DNA of 11,285 nt from PWVB01 sp964530185 (GTDB lineage: Bacteria; Chloroflexota; Anaerolineae; B4-G1; SLSP01), in contig CAZHBB010000097.1 of NCBI GenBank assembly GCA_964530185.1, positions 1-11,285 of the forward strand, in the 5' to 3' direction. The notes below the pieces were generated by a model that had not been told where the DNA came from, did not search any database, and worked only from the letters and a program-made list of their open reading frames with translations. Position numbers and translations under genes: made by a program. Positions 7,222 to 11,285 of this stretch are shown here, piece by piece (the first letter of the stretch is position 1; the number at the start of each line of letters is the position of its first letter).

Positions 7222-7321
7222 NNNNNNNNNNNNNNNNNNNNNNNNNNNNNNNNNNNNNNNNNNNNNNNNNNNNNNNNNNNNNNNNNNNNNNNNNNNNNNN
7301 NNNNNNNNNNNNNNNNNNNNN
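7222..7321. other. assembly gap (100 N) between the DapA-like and second enolase-superfamily genes
   Basis: Exactly 100 N. The DapA-like protein lacks about 100 C-terminal residues, so the true gap must be at least about 300 bases. The frame continues through it by chance, producing a false 672-residue aldolase-enolase fusion. Confidence 0.95.
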
Positions 7322-8650
7322 ATCGTGTCATCGAAAGAGGATCAGGAGCTTCTGGGCCGGATTGAGGATGCAGTCAACACTTACTCAAGACCGTCCCAAC
7401 TGAAGATTACGGATCTGCGCACCGCGACGGTCGCGTCCAACTACGACTATCCCATCATCCGCATTGATACGAACCAGGGCGTCTACGGAATCGGTGAGGT
7501 GCGGGATGCTGGCCACCGTGAGAACGCGCTGCAGTTCAAGCACATGCTGCTGGGGCAGAACCCGTGCAATGTGGACATGATCTTCCGGGCGATGAAGCAT
7601 TTCGGCGGTTGGGGGCGCGAGGGTGGAGGGGTCTCAGGGATCGAGATTGCCCTCTGGGATCTGGTGGGAAAGGTCTACGGGGTACCCTGTTACCAGTTCT
7701 TGGGGGGCAAGTATCGGGACAAGGTCCGCATCTACGCCGATACCCCCGAGCCCCAGGAGCCGACACCACAGGGCTATGCGCAACGTGTGTTGGGCCGTAA
7801 GGCATTGGGGCTCACGTTCATCAAGTTCGACGTGCATCTCGATGTCCTGGATGACTGTCCAGATTGCACCATTGGCCAGCCGACACGCTATGAGTATTCC
7901 ATGGGTAAACCGTGGCGCGCCCCCGGCAGCGGTCGGGTGGCTAAGGTGACCGATCGCGGGATTGCCAAACTGGCCGAGATCGTGGCCGCCGTGAGGGAGG
8001 CCGTCGGCTGGGAGATCTCGTTGTGCATTGATCACTTTGGCCACGGTCTCATGACGGCCAAAGAGGTCATCCGCCTGGGACGTGCGCTGGAGCCCTACGG
8101 CCTGGCATGGATGGAGGATCCCATGCCCTGGTGGGACTTCGAGGGGCATCGCCGGGTTACGGAGGCGATCGATGTGCCCACCGCTGCTGGTGAGGAGCTG
8201 TATCTGTGGGATGGGTTCCGCGAGCTGATTGAGATGCGGGCCGTGGATGTCATCCACCCTGACCTGCTGACGTCCGGCGGGATGGCAGAGACGAAACGTA
8301 TCGCCGATTACGCGGAGCGCTACGGTCTTTTGACGGCGTTGCACTTCGCCGGCTCTCCCATCGCCTTCATGGCCAACGTGCATCTGGCCGCAGCCATCCC
8401 CAGCTTTGTGGCTCTGGAGCACCATGGACTGGATCTTCCCTTCTGGTCAAACCTGGTGACAGGCCTTCCGGATCCCTTGCTAGAGGATGGTTATGTCACC
8501 GTGCCTGACAAGCCGGGACTGGGAGTGGATCTCAATCTGGAGGGCATTCGTGAGAATCTGCGGCCGCCAAGTGGGATTTTCGAGCCCACAGACGAGTGGA
8601 ATACTCCGAAACTTGGTTTCTGGCAGCCGGACCGCAAGTGGGACAAATAA
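7322..8650 (+). CDS. enolase-superfamily (mandelate racemase type) enzyme 2, start at or before gap
   Basis: 442 residues are visible, longer than typical members (370-410). The barrel is extended by an insertion after the second strand (CPDCTIGQPTRYEYSMGKPW) and a C-terminal tail (PPSGIFEPTDEWNTPKLGFW). Numbered from the first codon after the gap, candidate active-site residues are K168 (in IKFDVH), metal ligands D237 (in DHFGHG), E265 (in MEDP) and E291 (in AGEEL), the dyad D314 (in HPDLL) and H341 (in ALHFAG). All are intact, so it should be a working acid-sugar dehydratase or epimerase. The N-terminal extension before LKITDLRTA (about 28 residues) is unusual. A GTG at 7325 could be the start, or the gene begins in the gap. 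It is clearly different from the enzyme at 708-1636, so the two probably act at different steps or on different acids. Confidence 0.88.
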   Translation: MVSSKEDQELLGRIEDAVNTYSRPSQLKITDLRTATVASNYDYPIIRIDTNQGVYGIGEVRDAGHRENALQFKHMLLGQNPCNVDMIFRAMKHFGGWGREGGGVSGIEIALWDLVGKVYGVPCYQFLGGKYRDKVRIYADTPEPQEPTPQGYAQRVLGRKALGLTFIKFDVHLDVLDDCPDCTIGQPTRYEYSMGKPWRAPGSGRVAKVTDRGIAKLAEIVAAVREAVGWEISLCIDHFGHGLMTAKEVIRLGRALEPYGLAWMEDPMPWWDFEGHRRVTEAIDVPTAAGEELYLWDGFRELIEMRAVDVIHPDLLTSGGMAETKRIADYAERYGLLTALHFAGSPIAFMANVHLAAAIPSFVALEHHGLDLPFWSNLVTGLPDPLLEDGYVTVPDKPGLGVDLNLEGIRENLRPPSGIFEPTDEWNTPKLGFWQPDRKWDK

Positions 8651-8672
8651 CATCGACTGAAGGGGGTGAAGC

Positions 8673-8772
8673 NNNNNNNNNNNNNNNNNNNNNNNNNNNN
8701 NNNNNNNNNNNNNNNNNNNNNNNNNNNNNNNNNNNNNNNNNNNNNNNNNNNNNNNNNNNNNNNNNNNNNNNN
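8673..8772. other. assembly gap (100 N) at the start of the MBL hydrolase gene
   Basis: Exactly 100 N. The preceding bases contain a likely Shine-Dalgarno, AAGGGGGTG (8661-8669), so the hydrolase probably starts just inside the gap. Its missing N-terminal part, about 80-100 residues with the first metal motif, needs 240-300 bases, so the gap is longer than shown. Confidence 0.93.
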
Positions 8773-9318
8773 CGGCCCTCTTTCACGAGCACCCCGCTGA
8801 CGGAAGCGCGGCTCTTTGGAGCCGCGGATGTTGTAGCGACGATTCCGCAGGTTCTGGCTGAGGACGCGGCGCTTTCCTGGCAGGCAGTACGGGCGGGTGA
8901 TCAATGGCGGTCCGGTGAGTATCAGATTACGGCGGTTCCGGCTACCCATGGCGCGGGGGAACTTGAGGCGTTGCTCTATGTCGTTGATGATGGCAGGCGT
9001 CGGTTCCTCTATGGGACGGATACAGGGCCCCTCTCCGAGGAGGCTTGGGCCATCCTGAAGGAGGTGGGTCGGTTGGATCTGGTCATTTTGGACGCAACCT
9101 CCGGTGTGAAGTCCGGGGGAGGTGGTCATCATGGCATGGAGGACGTCCTGGCGACACGGGCGCGGATGGTGGACGAGGGCCTGATCGTGCCGAGAGAGAC
9201 GATCATGATCGCTCACCACTTCTCCCACAACGGACTTATGACCCATCAGGAGCTTGTCGAGGCGTATGGGCAGCATGACATCAAGGTGGCCTTCGATGGC
9301 CTGACGCTTGAGATCTGA
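8773..9318 (+). CDS. PhnP-like metallo-beta-lactamase-fold hydrolase, N-terminus lost in gap
   Basis: 181 residues of the C-terminal half of an MBL-fold metal hydrolase. Metal-ligand candidates, numbered from the first codon after the gap, are H59 (in PATHGAGE), D83 (in LYGTDTGPL) and H148/H149 plus H152 (in AHHFSHNG). The end reads IKVAFDGLTLEI. The THxxH-N and vayDGm-like ending resemble PhnP, the phosphoribosyl cyclic phosphate phosphodiesterase. The diagnostic HxHxDH motif should be in the gap. No other phosphonate (phn) genes are visible, so classical C-P lyase metabolism is not supported; a cyclic-phosphate or other phosphodiesterase role in the local pathway is inference. Its TGA overlaps the next gene's ATG by one base (TGATG), indicating translational coupling with the kinase. 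Confidence 0.82.
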   Translation, partial: RPSFTSTPLTEARLFGAADVVATIPQVLAEDAALSWQAVRAGDQWRSGEYQITAVPATHGAGELEALLYVVDDGRRRFLYGTDTGPLSEEAWAILKEVGRLDLVILDATSGVKSGGGGHHGMEDVLATRARMVDEGLIVPRETIMIAHHFSHNGLMTHQELVEAYGQHDIKVAFDGLTLEI

Positions 9319-10250
9319 TGGGGCCATCGGCCACTGATCTCGAGCTGTCCCGGCAACAGGCACAGGTCTTGTTAAGTGCCTGGCTGGGGCAGGAGGTGCG
9401 AAGCGTCGAACTCCGGCGCATGCACGGTGGGATGGTGAATTCAGTTCTCCACCTCACCTTTGACCGTGCGCCGGGGAGAGCTGTGGTCAAATTACATACG
9501 CCCGGTTACAGTTTCGAGCGAGAGGCGCGAAACCTGCAGGTCTTACGCCGTGAGGGTCTGCCCTGTCCCGATGTCTATGCCATAGGGGATGGATCGCAGG
9601 TGATCCCCTATGCCTATCTGTTGTTGGAGGCACTCCCGGGGCTCAACCTGTGGGAGGCGCGGGCCCGGCTGGCACCGACGGATCGCTCACGCATCGAGCG
9701 TGAGTTGGCCGATGCCCTGATCCGTCTGCATGCGCATACGAGGGAGACGTTTGGCGCAGTTGACGAGGCCTCGGGATCGTCCCGCTGGGTGGACGTCTTT
9801 GTGCCCCGGTTACGGGAGGTCAGGGCCAAATCTGAGGTGGCAACGCGGCTGTCCCGCCAAGTACTGCGCTGGGTGGACCAAGCAATTGAGAGAGCGCCCC
9901 ACCTTCTGTCCAGCCAGGGGGTGCCAAGGTTGATCCACGGTGATATATGGGCGGCTAACGTGTTGGTCGTGGAGCGGCCCGATGGCTGGCATCTGTCGGG
10001 ATTGGTCGATCCCAGCGCCCAGTATGCGGACGTGGAGTTGGAGCTGGCGTATCTGAAGGTGTTCGACACCGTGGGGGAGGCTTTCTTTCGCCGGTACACA
10101 GAGGCTTTTCCCCTGCGTGAAGGGTATGAGGCACGTTGGCTGGTGTACTGGCTGCATACCTACCTGATCCATGTATGGTATTTTGGGGATCCATACTATC
10201 GACAGATGACGGCTCGCGTGGCCCAGGCTCTCTGCGGGGCCGCGATCTAG
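9318..10250 (+). CDS. fructosamine-kinase/aminoglycoside-phosphotransferase family kinase
   Basis: A complete 310-residue cytoplasmic small-molecule kinase. Key residues: K58 (in VVKLH) for ATP, E69 (in REARN) for the salt bridge, H207-G208-D209 with N214 (in HGDIWAAN) as the catalytic loop, and D231 (in LVDPSAQYAD) for Mg2+. The DPSAQYADVELELAYL block and the C-terminal LVYWLHTYLIHVWYFGDPYY resemble the fructosamine-3-kinase branch (DPxxxYGDxExDLA, LYqLxHxLxHxxxFGxxY) more than antibiotic kinases. It may phosphorylate a ketosamine or other sugar. The start overlaps the preceding stop by one base. Antibiotic resistance is a less likely alternative because no transfer or resistance context is seen. 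The actual substrate is unknown. Confidence 0.83.
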   Translation: MGPSATDLELSRQQAQVLLSAWLGQEVRSVELRRMHGGMVNSVLHLTFDRAPGRAVVKLHTPGYSFEREARNLQVLRREGLPCPDVYAIGDGSQVIPYAYLLLEALPGLNLWEARARLAPTDRSRIERELADALIRLHAHTRETFGAVDEASGSSRWVDVFVPRLREVRAKSEVATRLSRQVLRWVDQAIERAPHLLSSQGVPRLIHGDIWAANVLVVERPDGWHLSGLVDPSAQYADVELELAYLKVFDTVGEAFFRRYTEAFPLREGYEARWLVYWLHTYLIHVWYFGDPYYRQMTARVAQALCGAAI

Positions 10251-10327
10251 TGTCAGCATCCGAGGGGGCTACCCTGTCTGCCGTGATGGGGCCGTCGCGT
10301 CGGGGGAAACTGGGGCCATGGCGGTGG

Positions 10328-10355
10328 TTGGAAAGTGGGTGGGGTGTGGTATAAG
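10328..10355 (+). promoter_or_regulatory. candidate sigma70-type promoter for the glycoside hydrolase
   Basis: TTGGAA (10328-10333) and TATAAG (10350-10355) are 16 bases apart, 40 bases upstream of the ATG at 10396. The -10 matches five of six consensus bases. The 145-base space between the kinase stop and this ATG contains no clear intrinsic terminator, so read-through from upstream is also possible. Confidence 0.5.
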
Positions 10356-10395
10356 GTGATTTGGAATGAGAGCATAAATCGGAGGAGATCAGGCT

Positions 10396-11285
10396 ATGGC
10401 TCATCTTGCGCGTTTTGGACGATGGATGCACACGTTTCCCTACAAGGAGCCCGTCGATCGCGTTGAATTCGTGGCAGCGGATGGTACACGCGAGATCGTA
10501 GAGACGTTCCTGCATCAGCCTGCTGAGCTTACTTATGATGATCATGGCTATGAGCACCTTGTGGTCACGGAGCCGCCGGTGTACGCCGTGCGGTTTACAC
10601 CTTTGGTGCCAGGGGCCTACCGCTATCGAGCGTGGTCTGGCGATGAGATACTCGAAGAGGGAGGATTCCGATGTGAATCCTCTGATCATCCAGGATATGT
10701 GCAACTAAGCATGCAACACATCCGCTACTTCGCCTATAGCGATGGTAGCACCTTCTGTCCAACCGGCCTGTGCCTGGCCGGGCCGCCGCGCTATCGGTTG
10801 CCGGAGGGCACCGAGGATGACTGGGCGACGCTGGGGGCGGCTGAATACGCCCGCTGGTTCCGGCTACTGGCGGAGAATGGCGGCAACTTCGCGCGCATCT
10901 GGCTCTCGCATCCGTACTTCGAAGTCGAGACTGAGGTGGCAGGTGAACTGGATCTCGCGGCTTTTGCGCGGCTCGATGCGGTGATTGAACATGCCCGGAC
11001 CTATGGTATTCGTCTCAAGCTCTGCTTCGAGCACTTCCGCACGTTTGAACCGGGCACGCCTTTCTCCAAGACCCTGCACCATCCCGAGGATGGCCGAACG
11101 CCTGCCAGTGTCGATGAATGGTTGACGGAGCCCACATGGCGCAAGCTATGGTTGAAAAAGGTGCGGGCCTACATCGCCCGTTATGGTGGAGATCCGGTGG
11201 TGGCGGTATGGGAGTTGTGGAACGAGATGGACTGTGTCGAGGCCCCTTGGGAGACGGTTCTGTCGTGGACCAAGGAGATGCTGGA
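10396..11285 (+). CDS. cytoplasmic glycoside hydrolase, clan-A (GH5-like) with N-terminal DUF5060-like domain, runs off window
   Basis: 296 residues are visible; the gene continues past the window end. The ATG at 10396 follows GGAGGAG (10381-10387) with eight-base spacing. Residues 1 to about 100 form a beta-rich region (DRVEFVAADG, YAVRFTPLVPGAYRYRA) like the DUF5060 domain that precedes glycoside hydrolase barrels. The barrel then begins. The ENGGNFARIWL segment carries a conserved Arg (R167), LKLCFEHFR is the third-strand region, and VWELWNEMD carries N276-E277, the acid/base Glu of clan-A glycosidases. The nucleophile should lie beyond the window. There is no signal peptide, so the enzyme acts on imported oligosaccharides in the cytoplasm. 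Family assignment beyond clan A is uncertain. A candidate promoter upstream suggests it may be its own transcription unit at the end of the cluster. Confidence 0.85.
   Translation, partial: MAHLARFGRWMHTFPYKEPVDRVEFVAADGTREIVETFLHQPAELTYDDHGYEHLVVTEPPVYAVRFTPLVPGAYRYRAWSGDEILEEGGFRCESSDHPGYVQLSMQHIRYFAYSDGSTFCPTGLCLAGPPRYRLPEGTEDDWATLGAAEYARWFRLLAENGGNFARIWLSHPYFEVETEVAGELDLAAFARLDAVIEHARTYGIRLKLCFEHFRTFEPGTPFSKTLHHPEDGRTPASVDEWLTEPTWRKLWLKKVRAYIARYGGDPVVAVWELWNEMDCVEAPWETVLSWTKEML

Noticed and set aside
6632..8650. Fusion of a DapA-family domain with an enolase-superfamily domain
   Set aside because: The frame runs through the N gap by chance. The DapA part lacks its last 100 or so residues, which do not fit in 100 bases.
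8491..9363. Minus-strand open frame of 290 codons
   Set aside because: Antisense to well-supported genes, contains a gap, and has no domain signal.
9318..10250. Aminoglycoside resistance phosphotransferase
   Set aside because: The C-terminal motifs fit fructosamine-type kinases better, and the gene is coupled to a metabolic hydrolase with no mobile or resistance context.
1..11285. CRISPR arrays, tRNA or rRNA genes, insertion sequences
   Set aside because: No regularly spaced repeats, tRNA-like cloverleaf segments, rRNA-like blocks, transposase motifs or terminal inverted repeats were seen on either strand.

Overview
The window is a gapped piece of a bacterial genome, probably a metagenome assembly. 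It carries a plus-strand cluster for carbohydrate or sugar-acid catabolism. G+C is high by eye, Shine-Dalgarno sequences are strong, and a c-di-AMP riboswitch is present. That suits a Gram-positive-type or Chloroflexota-like bacterium, but the taxonomic guess is inference and weak. Every supported gene is on the plus strand. The four N runs (1637-1736, 5455-5554, 7222-7321, 8673-8772) are each exactly 100 bases, so they look like scaffold placeholders of unknown true length. Six genes are cut by them, and apparent long fusion ORFs running through two of them are artefacts.

Layout. 1-707: a small membrane protein of unknown function with a possible promoter. 708-1636: an enolase-superfamily (mandelate racemase type) enzyme, C-terminus lost in gap 1. 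1864-2715: a complete aldo/keto reductase, followed by a strong GC hairpin. 2785-3867: a complete uroporphyrinogen decarboxylase-like protein. 3868-4195: a regulatory leader with a promoter, a c-di-AMP (ydaO/yuaA-type) riboswitch and an intrinsic terminator. 4196-6619: two tandem DUF362 paralogues separated by gap 2. 6647-7221: a dihydrodipicolinate synthase/N-acetylneuraminate lyase family protein, C-terminus lost in gap 3. 7322-8650: a second, divergent enolase-superfamily enzyme. 8773-9318: a PhnP-like metallo-beta-lactamase-fold hydrolase, N-terminus lost in gap 4, overlapping by one base a fructosamine-kinase/APH-like kinase (9318-10250). 10396 to the end: the start of a cytoplasmic glycoside hydrolase with its own candidate promoter.

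How the genes may work together (inference). The glycoside hydrolase would release a sugar, the aldo/keto reductase would oxidise or reduce it, two enolase-superfamily enzymes would dehydrate or epimerise the acid, and the DapA-like protein would act on a keto-acid product. The kinase and the MBL hydrolase point to a phosphorylated, perhaps amino-sugar-derived, intermediate. The UroD-like and DUF362 proteins have no obvious place in a known sugar pathway. The riboswitch would put the DUF362 genes, and possibly everything downstream to 10250, under c-di-AMP control, which is not the usual kind of target for this riboswitch. This is the most interesting feature of the window.
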